Source of the DNA: CAYRIF01 sp964424205
GTDB taxonomy: Bacteria; Bacteroidota; Bacteroidia; Cytophagales; Cyclobacteriaceae
Direction of reading: 5' to 3'
Assembly: GCA_964424205.1 (NCBI GenBank)
Contig: CAYRIF010000076.1
Coordinates: 1-13,688, forward strand
Length of the DNA stretch: 13,688 bases
Made by a program: the position numbers and the translations under genes. Shown here piece after piece: positions 1 through 6,071 of this stretch (position 1 is its first letter; every line of letters begins with the position of its first letter). The notes beneath the pieces were generated by a model. The model did no database searches, was not told the DNA's origin, and was given only the letters and a program-made list of their open reading frames with translations.

Positions 1-181
1 ATACTATTCCGTCTGGTTTTAGAATAGTATTGGCATATATATTCATCTTTTCAGAAAGATATTTGTAGAAAATGAAACCCAAGATGTAATCTCGAAACTC
101 GTCGGCATTCATTTTTCCTCTTAGCGTATTGGCTATATTCCACAGTTGTTGTTCGAGTTGTTTTTTTTGGTCTTCACTCAT
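1..181 (-). CDS. hsdM: Type I restriction-modification DNA methyltransferase subunit M, N-terminal fragment
   Basis: The minus strand reads from an ATG at 181-179 for 60 codons without a stop and leaves the window. The product starts MSEDQKKQLEQQLWNIANTL and continues with a segment containing RGKMNADEFRDYILGFIF and YKYLSEKM. This is the characteristic N-terminal helical region of HsdM (LW..AN.LRG.m...e[FY]k.yiLg..F.kYlS), the subunit that methylates adenine in type I systems and pairs with HsdS and HsdR. The SAM-binding and NPPY motifs would lie beyond the window edge, so whether the gene is intact cannot be seen. The ATG is preceded by an A-rich stretch, and a -7-like box lies 30 nt upstream. 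No restriction or specificity gene is visible upstream. Identification rests on this N-terminal block alone, which I recognise well. Confidence 0.85.
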   Translation of the reverse strand, partial: MSEDQKKQLEQQLWNIANTLRGKMNADEFRDYILGFIFYKYLSEKMNIYANTILKPDGIV

Positions 182-211
182 TTATTTTTGTCTAATTTTT
201 TGTTTAAGTAT

Positions 212-219
212 CAAAGTTA
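212..219 (-). promoter_or_regulatory. Candidate -7 box for hsdM
   Basis: On the minus strand the bases read TAACTTTG, an exact match to the Bacteroidota -7 consensus TAnnTTTG, placed 30 nt before the hsdM ATG. No TTG occurs at the usual 17-23 nt spacing upstream, so only half of the promoter signature is present. The rest of the 182-471 spacer is AT-rich and I see no gene or other convincing signal in it. Confidence 0.35.
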
Positions 220-471
220 CATTTTTTGCTTTGATTAATCGGTTGAGCGTGGGCAAAATGACAATTGCCAAATCACTCACAATTTCTGTATTTATGGTAG
301 CCTTCAATTAATCTTGCAGTCTTATTTTTTCTTTTGGCTTATTTTTTCACCTAGCGTTTAGCTGGTTACGTCTCTATAACTTAGATACTGCTATATTTCT
401 TGGCTACAAGTTACTATTCTTTGCTAATTTTACAAAAGAAGGTTTGTGGATTAACAGCAGTATGTTGATTG

Positions 472-2295
472 CTACTCAATCAAATAAGACAACCCAAATA
501 CGACATTTGCCTTCGGCATGGGCACAAATTCTTTTTCGCTGTAGGCAGCATCAAAAATGTTGTTAAACAATGCATAGAGCGTCATAGATTTGAAATGACC
601 GGTCACTTTTGCATCCATTACATGGTAACTATTGGTGGGGCGTTCTACAAATCTGTAAGAGATGCTTTGTTCCAGAAAGGCTAGAAATTTAGTATCTAAG
701 GTAGCTGTAAAGTGATGTTTGATGGAGGTATTAATGAGATATCGAGACTTAAATACAGCTATATTGTTATAATCATCTTCCAAAAATGTATAGTTTAATT
801 TGAAGGATTGCTCAAGCGCATTGATTTGGAATTGATAGCCAGCACTCGCTTCAAATCCTGCGGTGGTGATTTTTCGTAGGTTTTGGGCTAAATAAAATGG
901 GCTGTCTGTTGTTGCTTTTACATAATCAATCAGATCACTTGCTTCCCTTCTGAATAAGGCAGTGCTGAAAGTGAAGTTGTCGGCATTGTATTTCATACCC
1001 ACTTCTTGCGCTGATGATTTTTCGGGCTTTAAATTGCTGTTGCCTGATAGGAGGTTGGGAATGTTGATATATAATTCGGTGTAGGTCGGCACTCGGTACG
1101 AGTAGCCTAGGTTGCCATAGATTTTGATTTTATCGTTGATTTTGTAACCAATATCGATGCCTGGAAAAGCATGGAATTTAAAATCTGAAAAGTAATTCAA
1201 GGAAACGCCGGGGGTGATGTCTAATTTATTCCCTAGCAGGGTGAATCGCTGTTCCAAAAAAGCACTGAATTGTGTCCTGTTTTGCTCGCCTAGGTTATTG
1301 CTAGACAACGTGATTTTTGCCACCTCAATACCGAAACCTGTGATGCCAATTTTTGATAAATAGGAAGCATTAATTTCAGCACCTATTTTATTGGAGGTGT
1401 TGTGATTTTCTGGAAAACCCGCATCTTCACGCTTTAATGTGAACTTGTCTTGGTTTCTTTTCCAGAATATTTTTGGTTTGATGCGTAAGTTGTTTTTGTT
1501 GATTTTTGTGGAGATGCCGACCAAACTTGTTGCTGTTTCTTCGTACTCGTTAAAGTCGGGGTTGTTGGTGTAAAAATTATTAGCGCCAAATTTACGGTTG
1601 CCATAACTTGCGATGAGATTAATGGGTAATTTGCTGGTATTGAAACTGCTTTTGATGAAATAATTTTTATTTTTGAAATCAGTGTTCTCTCGATAGCCAT
1701 CGCTCGTATTGTTAGAAGCATACACTTGGTGGGAGGAGCTTCCTAATTTTAGTGTACCAGAGAGGCTGACAGATTTCCGATCAAACGAACCTAAAGCAAC
1801 TTTAATTGTGGCTTGGGTATTTACATTTTTTTTGGTAACAATATTGATGGCGCCTGAGAAAGCATTTTGCCCAAAAATCCTTGCTGCAGGTCCTTTTATA
1901 ATTTCTATTCGTTCAATATTCTCCAATGGAATCATCATATTCATGGTGTGATGCCCTGTTTGTGGGTCTTCGGTTTTGAATCCATCAATGAGTATTAGCG
2001 TCTGCTCAAAACTTCCCCCACGAATGTATAAATCAGATTGCATGCCGTCTATTCCTCGCCTTCGCACATCAATTCCTGCGACCTGTTGCAATAGATCAGC
2101 AACATTGGTGGCGGCACTTCTTTGAATTTCTTTGGAAGAAATAATATTTATAGTGCGCGAGTTTTCTGCAAAGGGTAAATCTATTCTGCTAGATGATATG
2201 ATCACTTCCTTGAGTTTGATGGTATCGTTTTGTGCTATTAAAGTGTTGCATATCACTGAGAGCAGGATGAATATTATTTGTTTTTTTGCCATCAT
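472..2295 (-). CDS. BtuB-like TonB-dependent outer-membrane receptor
   Basis: This 607-residue protein starts with a signal peptide (basic MMAKKQ, hydrophobic core, likely cut after LIA at residue 21). A TonB-box-like stretch (LKEVIISSS) follows, then a plug domain at about residues 40-155. Plug landmarks are NVADLLQQVAGIDVRRRG, DLYIRGGSFEQTLILIDGF and IERIEIIKGPAARIFGQNAF leading into SGAINIVTKK. The remainder is a 22-strand-type beta barrel of alternating polar and aromatic residues, including the late-barrel motif YRVPTYTELY. Such receptors import scarce ligands across the outer membrane using TonB/ExbBD. Plug sequence and length are closest to the BtuB (cobalamin) group, but ligand cannot be settled from sequence and I see no cobalamin riboswitch upstream. 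There is no SusD partner. The start codon is one of two adjacent ATGs, 11 nt after a terminator-like hairpin that overlaps the preceding small ORF. Confidence 0.9.
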   Translation of the reverse strand: MMAKKQIIFILLSVICNTLIAQNDTIKLKEVIISSSRIDLPFAENSRTINIISSKEIQRSAATNVADLLQQVAGIDVRRRGIDGMQSDLYIRGGSFEQTLILIDGFKTEDPQTGHHTMNMMIPLENIERIEIIKGPAARIFGQNAFSGAINIVTKKNVNTQATIKVALGSFDRKSVSLSGTLKLGSSSHQVYASNNTSDGYRENTDFKNKNYFIKSSFNTSKLPINLIASYGNRKFGANNFYTNNPDFNEYEETATSLVGISTKINKNNLRIKPKIFWKRNQDKFTLKREDAGFPENHNTSNKIGAEINASYLSKIGITGFGIEVAKITLSSNNLGEQNRTQFSAFLEQRFTLLGNKLDITPGVSLNYFSDFKFHAFPGIDIGYKINDKIKIYGNLGYSYRVPTYTELYINIPNLLSGNSNLKPEKSSAQEVGMKYNADNFTFSTALFRREASDLIDYVKATTDSPFYLAQNLRKITTAGFEASAGYQFQINALEQSFKLNYTFLEDDYNNIAVFKSRYLINTSIKHHFTATLDTKFLAFLEQSISYRFVERPTNSYHVMDAKVTGHFKSMTLYALFNNIFDAAYSEKEFVPMPKANVVFGLSYLIE

Positions 2296-2306
2296 ATTTT
2301 TGTCAT

Positions 2307-2341
2307 AAAAAAATCCATGCTATAAATGTATAACATGGATT
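2307..2341 (-). terminator. Intrinsic terminator/attenuator between small ORF and receptor
   Basis: On the minus strand AATCCATGTTATA pairs with TATAGCATGGATT in an unbroken 13-bp stem (one G-U) around a CATT tetraloop. The T-tract is seven bases long, two of them paired in the stem. The 5' arm begins 19 nt inside the coding region of the small upstream ORF, and that ORF's TAG stop (2322-2320) lies in the 3' arm. The U-tract ends 11 nt before the receptor ATG at 2295. There is no room for a separate promoter after the hairpin, so it should be conditional rather than an ordinary gene end. A ribosome terminating at TAG would cover much of the stem. Confidence 0.7.
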
Positions 2342-2640
2342 ATGTTGCTTAATTTGTATTTTGAATCGTAAGTATCTGCGGTTATCAACCCGAGCATGGT
2401 AAGCCAATCGGAGAATAAAATAGCCTTATCTTCCAAATCATTTTCGGAAGTATCAATGCCTAAACCATGACTTGCTAGGCGTAGTAAAGATTGATTTTTG
2501 TTAAAGGTACATTTACAAATACTGATAGATAGTCGAGCAATGTTAATTGCTTTATGAAGGCTTGCAAAGATCGCATAGCTTTTTCTAGTCCATCTTGAAA
2601 AGACTAAAATACTATTTGATTTTTTGTTCTGTGATTTCAT
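2320..2640 (-). CDS. Small conserved-looking ORF upstream of TonB receptor, possible leader protein
   Basis: The frame encodes 106 residues from the ATG at 2640 (an in-frame TTG at 2649 is possible but overlaps the putative -7 box). The N-terminus is basic and polar (MKSQNKKSNS) and is followed by ILVFSRWTRKSYAIFASLHK and then AINIARLSISIC. I recall the pattern RW[ST]RKxYAxFxSL from short proteins or N-terminal extensions linked to BtuB-like receptors in Bacteroidota, but cannot check this here. The C-terminal half (GLGIDTSENDLEDKAILFSDWL and onward) is acidic and resembles nothing I know. There is no clear signal peptide or transmembrane helix. The stop codon sits inside a terminator-like hairpin and the receptor starts 24 nt later, so the two are probably one transcript. 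Function unknown; a regulatory role through its translation is inference. Confidence 0.6.
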   Translation of the reverse strand: MKSQNKKSNSILVFSRWTRKSYAIFASLHKAINIARLSISICKCTFNKNQSLLRLASHGLGIDTSENDLEDKAILFSDWLTMLGLITADTYDSKYKLSNIIHVIHL

Positions 2641-2646
2641 TTGCGA

Positions 2647-2678
2647 CAAAATTAATAATATTTTGAAATTAAAAGCAA
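2647..2678 (-). promoter_or_regulatory. Candidate promoter for small ORF and receptor
   Basis: The minus strand carries TTG (2678-2676), a 21-nt spacer, and TAATTTTG (2654-2647). This is an exact TAnnTTTG -7 box at a spacing within the 17-23 nt described for Bacteroidota housekeeping promoters. Transcription would begin only a few bases before the ATG at 2640, making the transcript nearly leaderless. Confidence 0.45.
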
Positions 2679-2698
2679 CAATTCACAAGCTACTATTT

Positions 2699-2756
2699 CC
2701 ATGGTCTGTGTCCTTTTCCCATGGTCTGTGCCCTCTTTTCCATGGTTTGTATCTTC
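2699..2756. repeat. Three phased 20/21-bp direct repeats
   Basis: CCATGGTCTGTGTCC (2699), CCATGGTCTGTGCCC (2719) and CCATGGTTTGTATCT (2740) repeat at 20 and 21 bp, each followed by a pyrimidine-rich spacer. They lie between the fabG stop and the candidate promoter of the small ORF, ending about 20 bp above its -33 box. Two helical turns of spacing would put all copies on one DNA face. Whether they are operator sites or a decaying intergenic repeat cannot be told from one genome. Confidence 0.6.
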
Positions 2757-2796
2757 ACTAGACCATCATGTCAAACGGTCTGCGAGGACACGGACC
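2703..2796. repeat. Inverted repeat GGTCTGTGTCC ... GGACACGGACC
   Basis: GGTCTGTGTCC at 2703-2713 and GGACACGGACC at 2786-2796 are inverted copies with one mismatch (a G-U pair in plus-strand RNA). A further small inverted pair, AGACC (2760-2764) and GGTCT (2777-2781), lies between them. The cluster follows fabG but lacks a T-tract in either direction, so it is not a classic terminator. It looks like a compound intergenic repeat. Confidence 0.4.
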
Positions 2797-2814
2797 TAGG
2801 AGCGGGGAGAGGCT

Positions 2815-3555
2815 TTAACCCATTGCTCCATCAACACTAATCACCGCACCACTGATATATGCTGCCTCATCTGATGCCAAAAACAGGTATGAGTTGGCGA
2901 CATCTTCTGGTGTCCCCAGTCTATTGAGGGGAGATCTTTTCATCATCATTTCTACTACTTTTTCAGGGATGCTCTTTATCATTTCAGTAGCAATGAAACC
3001 TGGTGCGACGGCATTGACAGTGATATTGTATTTGCCAAGCTCTTTGGCAAGAGATTTGGTAAAACCAATCAAACCTGCTTTGGTGGTGGCATAGTTTGTT
3101 TGCCCAAAATTACCGTACAATCCCACGACCGATGAGGTGTTGATGATTCTACCATAATTATTATCAACCATATAGGGCGAAATGGCTTTGGTGCAATTGA
3201 AAACACCGGTCAGGTTGACATCGATTACTTGTTGCCATTCCGCAAAAGTCATTTTCTTAAAAGTAGCATCACGGGTGATTCCTGCATTATTGACGAGGAT
3301 GTCAATCTTTCCATATTTTTCGGCTACCAATTTTGCCATTTTTTCTGTCTCTTCAGCATTGGTGGTATCTAAGACATGCGCATCACAAGCATAGCCTTTT
3401 GATTCTAATGCTGCTACAGTTTCGGCACATTTTTCTTTGTTGATATCCCAAATAATCACCGTAGCACCTTCTTTGGCAAATTTGAAAGCGGCAGCTTTTC
3501 CGATGCCTGCAGCACCACCTGTAATGATGGCAATTTTATTTTTTAGCCTTGTCAT
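2815..3555 (-). CDS. fabG: 3-oxoacyl-ACP reductase, FabG-type SDR
   Basis: The product is 246 residues, the usual FabG length. It has the classical short-chain dehydrogenase set: cofactor-binding TGGAAGIG (12-19), NNAG (89-92), N114 of DVNLTG, and the triad S142, Y155, K159 within SSVVGLYGNFGQTNYATTK. The tail APGFIATEM and SPLNRLGTPEDVANSYLFLA fits FabG. The expected role is reduction of 3-ketoacyl-ACP in the cytoplasmic fatty-acid elongation cycle. D37 at the end of the second beta strand (IIWDIN) is the position that usually favours NADH over NADPH, so cofactor preference may be unusual; an acetoacetyl-CoA reductase role is possible. The ATG overlaps the end of lgt by 20 nt, implying co-transcription and translational coupling with lgt and the phosphorylase upstream. 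Confidence 0.85.
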   Translation of the reverse strand: MTRLKNKIAIITGGAAGIGKAAAFKFAKEGATVIIWDINKEKCAETVAALESKGYACDAHVLDTTNAEETEKMAKLVAEKYGKIDILVNNAGITRDATFKKMTFAEWQQVIDVNLTGVFNCTKAISPYMVDNNYGRIINTSSVVGLYGNFGQTNYATTKAGLIGFTKSLAKELGKYNITVNAVAPGFIATEMIKSIPEKVVEMMMKRSPLNRLGTPEDVANSYLFLASDEAAYISGAVISVDGAMG

Positions 3556-4357
3556 TGATTTTATTTTTCTTGAGTTTAGAATAGAAATAACCTGTTATAA
3601 TTAATAAGATAATTGAAATAAGCTGTGAGTGCGTCAATACATTTTCAATGATGTACCCTCTCGCATAGTCACCTCTGAACATTTCTAGAATTCCTCTGGC
3701 AATGGCATATAACATCACATAAGTTAAGAATATTTGACCATGGAATTTTTTTCGTTTTTTTAGAATAATAAGTACTACAAAAATAGTCAAAATACTAAAG
3801 GCGCTGTATAATTGTGTGGGATGTAGTGGTGTGTTTAGGGGTTTTGCCATGCATACTGCGTCTGTAAAGATTACCGAGAAAACACCGTCGTATGGCGTTC
3901 CATGACAGCAGCCTGCATTGAAGCAGCCGAGCCTTCCAAAAAAATGAACGATAGTACCAGAGATGGCAATAATGTCTAGCATCTGCATCGCAGGTAGTTT
4001 CTTGATTTTGAAATATATAAATAAGGAAGTAATGGCAAAAATCAACGAACCATAAAACACAAAGCCACTGCCGCCGCTTTTTAGCATGTTGCTAGGCGTG
4101 CCGAAATAGTAGCTTGGATCCTCGAAAAAGAAAAAGAATTTTCCACCAATTACTGCAGCAACGATAACCATCAGGATTAAGCTATTTGTTTCGTGAAAGG
4201 GAATGTCAAGTGTCTTTTTGTATTGGATAGCCGCGTAGAAAGCAGCTAGAATTGCTCCTAAAGCAATCAATGCGCCATACGTAAAGATTGTTATTTCAGC
4301 AGGTAAAAATCCCTGCAAAAATTCAGGGACGGGAAATTTAAAAAGTACTGGATGCAT
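3536..4357 (-). CDS. lgt: Prolipoprotein diacylglyceryl transferase
   Basis: Lgt transfers a diacylglyceryl group from phosphatidylglycerol to the lipobox cysteine of pre-lipoproteins in the inner membrane. The 273-residue protein is a polytopic membrane protein with about seven hydrophobic helices. It has the family landmarks GFVFYGSLI (98-106), HFFGRLGCFNAGCCHG (138-153, the Lgt signature region with the conserved Arg), HPTQLYS (179-185) and ARGILEMFRGDY (220-231). The cysteine-rich form of the signature (GCFxxGCCxG) replaces the enterobacterial GRIGNFINGE and is a known variant in Bacteroidota and some other phyla. The C-terminus is strongly basic (KLKKNKINDKAKK). It begins 2 nt after the phosphorylase stop and overlaps fabG by 20 nt. 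Its substrates would include the three predicted lipoproteins encoded in this window. Confidence 0.88.
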   Translation of the reverse strand: MHPVLFKFPVPEFLQGFLPAEITIFTYGALIALGAILAAFYAAIQYKKTLDIPFHETNSLILMVIVAAVIGGKFFFFFEDPSYYFGTPSNMLKSGGSGFVFYGSLIFAITSLFIYFKIKKLPAMQMLDIIAISGTIVHFFGRLGCFNAGCCHGTPYDGVFSVIFTDAVCMAKPLNTPLHPTQLYSAFSILTIFVVLIILKKRKKFHGQIFLTYVMLYAIARGILEMFRGDYARGYIIENVLTHSQLISIILLIITGYFYSKLKKNKINDKAKK

Positions 4358-4359
4358 AT

Positions 4360-5172
4360 TTATTGCATTTTGATAAGTTCCGAAATTATTTTTGTCATTC
4401 CAGGCTCGGCTTTCATGGCAGCAGCCACCACATCTTCGAGCGATACTTCTTTTATTTTTCCAGCAACACCAAGGTCAGTAATTACAGAAATGGCGAAGCA
4501 GGGTAAGCCCATTTGTCTGGCAACAATTATCTCTGGTACGGTGGACATGCCTACTGCATCAGCACCGATGATTCGTACATATTTATATTCTGCTGGTGTT
4601 TCTAATGTTGGTCCGGTAAGACTGGCATAAACACCTTGTTGATATTTGATATCGTTTGCTTTGGCAATTGCTACTGCCTGTGCAATCATTTTTGTATCAT
4701 AAGGCTCGCTCATGTCAGGAAATCTTGGGCCAAATTCTACAGGATTCTTTCCACGCAATGGACTTTCAGGAAGCAAGTTGATATGGTCATTAAGGATCAT
4801 CAAGTCACTGATTTCATAATCAGGATTCACCCCGCCTGATGCGTTGGAGACAAATAATTTTTGGATGCCTAAAAACTTCATTACTCTCACTGGGAATGTC
4901 ACTTCTTGCATCGAGTAGCCTTCGTAATAGTGAAAGCGCCCCTGCATGACCACGACCTCTTTTCCGCCAAGTTTACCAAAGATTAATTTTCCTTTGTGAC
5001 TTTCTACCGTAGAGACAGGAAAATTTGGAATGTCTTCGTACGGGATGGTATGTGAAATTTCTACTTCATTGACCAGTGCGCCCAGCCCAGTGCCTAGAAC
5101 AATGCCAAATTGTGGTGTTGCTGTATTTTGACTTTGTATGTATTGTACCGCTTCGTTTATTTTAGTGCGCAT
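4360..5172 (-). CDS. punA: Purine nucleoside phosphorylase (trimeric PNP-I/MTAP type)
   Basis: The enzyme cleaves purine (deoxy)ribonucleosides with phosphate to give base and (deoxy)ribose-1-phosphate in cytoplasmic purine salvage. The 270-residue length fits the trimeric class. Visible motifs are phosphate-binding GTGLG (27-31), GRFHYYEGYS (78-87, phosphate-site His), SNASGGVNP (109-117), GPTLETPAEY (187-196, base-binding Glu at 195) and GADAVGMSTVPEIIVAR (203-219). Human PNP has Asn243 in SLITN. The equivalent segment here is SVITD (D233), as in 5'-methylthioadenosine phosphorylases, so acceptance of 6-aminopurines is conceivable. It is the first gene of a pnp-lgt-fabG operon with a good promoter match 23-56 nt upstream. 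Confidence 0.88.
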   Translation of the reverse strand: MRTKINEAVQYIQSQNTATPQFGIVLGTGLGALVNEVEISHTIPYEDIPNFPVSTVESHKGKLIFGKLGGKEVVVMQGRFHYYEGYSMQEVTFPVRVMKFLGIQKLFVSNASGGVNPDYEISDLMILNDHINLLPESPLRGKNPVEFGPRFPDMSEPYDTKMIAQAVAIAKANDIKYQQGVYASLTGPTLETPAEYKYVRIIGADAVGMSTVPEIIVARQMGLPCFAISVITDLGVAGKIKEVSLEDVVAAAMKAEPGMTKIISELIKMQ

Positions 5173-5194
5173 ATTTTATCATTTTAAAATTTGA

Positions 5195-5228
5195 CAAATA
5201 TACGGAATTACAGTTTTATGATTCCAAA
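5195..5228 (-). promoter_or_regulatory. Candidate promoter of pnp-lgt-fabG operon
   Basis: The minus strand has TTTG (5228-5225), a 22-nt spacer, and TATATTTG (5202-5195). Both match the Bacteroidota consensus (TTTG or TTG, 17-23 nt, TAnnTTTG). The -7 box ends 22 nt before the ATG at 5172, predicting a short 5' leader. It is the best promoter match in the window. Confidence 0.6.
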
Positions 5229-5277
5229 AAGTGAGCAAATTCTATAATCAGAGAATCTAGGGATTTGAATGTTTCAT

Positions 5278-5289
5278 ACTTCCGGAAGT
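5278..5289. promoter_or_regulatory. 12-bp palindrome, possible operator
   Basis: ACTTCCGGAAGT is a perfect 12-bp palindrome, about 50 bp above the candidate -33 box of the pnp operon. Its position in a divergent promoter region would suit a dimeric regulator, but I recognise no matching binding motif and a chance palindrome is possible. Confidence 0.25.
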
Positions 5290-5343
5290 TTAGTTGCGAT
5301 GAATTTAATGTATGCGTTTTTTATTATTTTTGGTCGGGGTGAG

Positions 5344-5598
5344 CCGAAGTATTCACCAGTTTAACAAAATACGTTTGTAATACCTTCGCTATCAGCTTAT
5401 TATCCTGTACTTTGCTGAGAATAAAATAGCCCAAATTTGGGGAGCTTGCAAAGTGCTTGGCGCATCTGCTTCGCCTGCCTGCCAGATAGGTTGCAAAACC
5501 CTCGAAATATACCCATATATCTTCGGTTTTCTCCCGATAACTTTCGGGATCGCATATATTCCAAGCTAATCTCATCAATAATCTGGCTTAGATAACTG
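5344..5598. repeat. Diverged intergenic repeat, copy 1
   Basis: This copy aligns with 5633-5858 in direct orientation. Shared blocks are CCGAAGTATTCACC, TTTAACAAAATAC, AATAGCCCAAATTTGGG, CTTGGCGCATCTGCTTCG, TTGCAAAACCCTCGAAATAT, CCATATATCTTCG and CCAAGCTAATC. Copy 1 is longer because of a 17-nt insert (CCTGCCTGCCAGATAGG) after TGCTTCG, and because CCCGATAACTTTCGGG, a near-palindrome, replaces another sequence. The minus strand has an open frame of 84 codons across this copy. In copy 2 the same frame is broken and differences are not silent, so I read it as noncoding. Origin is unknown: MITE-like or housekeeping intergenic repeat. Confidence 0.75.
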
Positions 5599-5632
5599 TT
5601 TTATATGATTTTACTATAATCGCTTTCCTAAC

Positions 5633-5858
5633 CCGAAGTATTCACCGTTTTAACAAAATACTTTTGTAACTTACTTATTATCAGATAATTACCCGGCAAT
5701 TCGCTGAAAATCAAATAGCCCAAATTTGGGATGCTTGCAATTATCTTGGCGCATCTGCTTCGTTGCAAAACCCTCGAAATATGTCCATATATCTTCGATT
5801 TTTGACGCCTTGCATATACACCAAGCTAATCACATGAATATTCCGGGCTAACTACTTG
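5633..5858. repeat. Diverged intergenic repeat, copy 2
   Basis: This is the second direct copy, offset by 289 bp from copy 1, with the same order of conserved blocks from CCGAAGTATTCACC to the CTAACTACTTG end. It lacks the 17-nt insert of copy 1 and is probably closer to the ancestral form. The palindromic core CCCAAATTTGGG is kept in both copies. There are no obvious terminal inverted repeats or target-site duplications. Confidence 0.75.
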
Positions 5859-5888
5859 ATTTTTAATGTATCATTCTGGGGGTTAAAT

Positions 5889-5908
5889 CCCTCGCCTTCA
5901 GGCGAGGG
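5889..5908. repeat. Isolated 8-bp hairpin, IS200/IS605- or REP-like
   Basis: CCCTCGCC and GGCGAGGG form a perfect 8-bp GC-rich stem around TTCA, flanked by GTTAAAT and TAGTTTAGTTAA. It lies between divergent genes and downstream of none, and no T-tract follows on either strand, so it is unlikely to be a terminator. Hairpins of this form mark the ends of IS200/IS605 elements and RAYT-associated REPs; no transposase is present in the window, so this could be a solo remnant. The 5859-6071 stretch holds nothing else I can support. Confidence 0.5.
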
Positions 5909-6071
5909 TAGTTTAGTTAATAAAATTATTTATCCAAAAGAAATTTACTTTCATTACCTTTTTATTTATCTTGCGATGTATTTATACTTTTATTATAAAA
6001 GGATATATAATAATATGTATTTAATTTAGAAATGTTGTGAAATACATAGGTATGTGAATAAAAAAATACAA

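Noticed and set aside
129..311. Open frame of 60 codons on the plus strand
   Set aside because: It is partly antisense to the recognisable HsdM N-terminus and its product is a cysteine- and phenylalanine-rich low-complexity peptide.
2641..2814. Cobalamin riboswitch upstream of the BtuB-like receptor unit
   Set aside because: I looked for the B12-box core (GCCACTG on the minus strand) and the surrounding fold and found neither; only short repeats are present.
5324..5578. Open frame of 84 codons on the minus strand
   Set aside because: It lies within repeat copy 1. The same frame is broken in copy 2, the 17-nt insert shifts the frame, and differences between copies are not silent, so it looks noncoding.
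5889..5908. Hairpin as a rho-independent terminator
   Set aside because: Genes on both sides diverge away from it and no T-tract follows on either strand.
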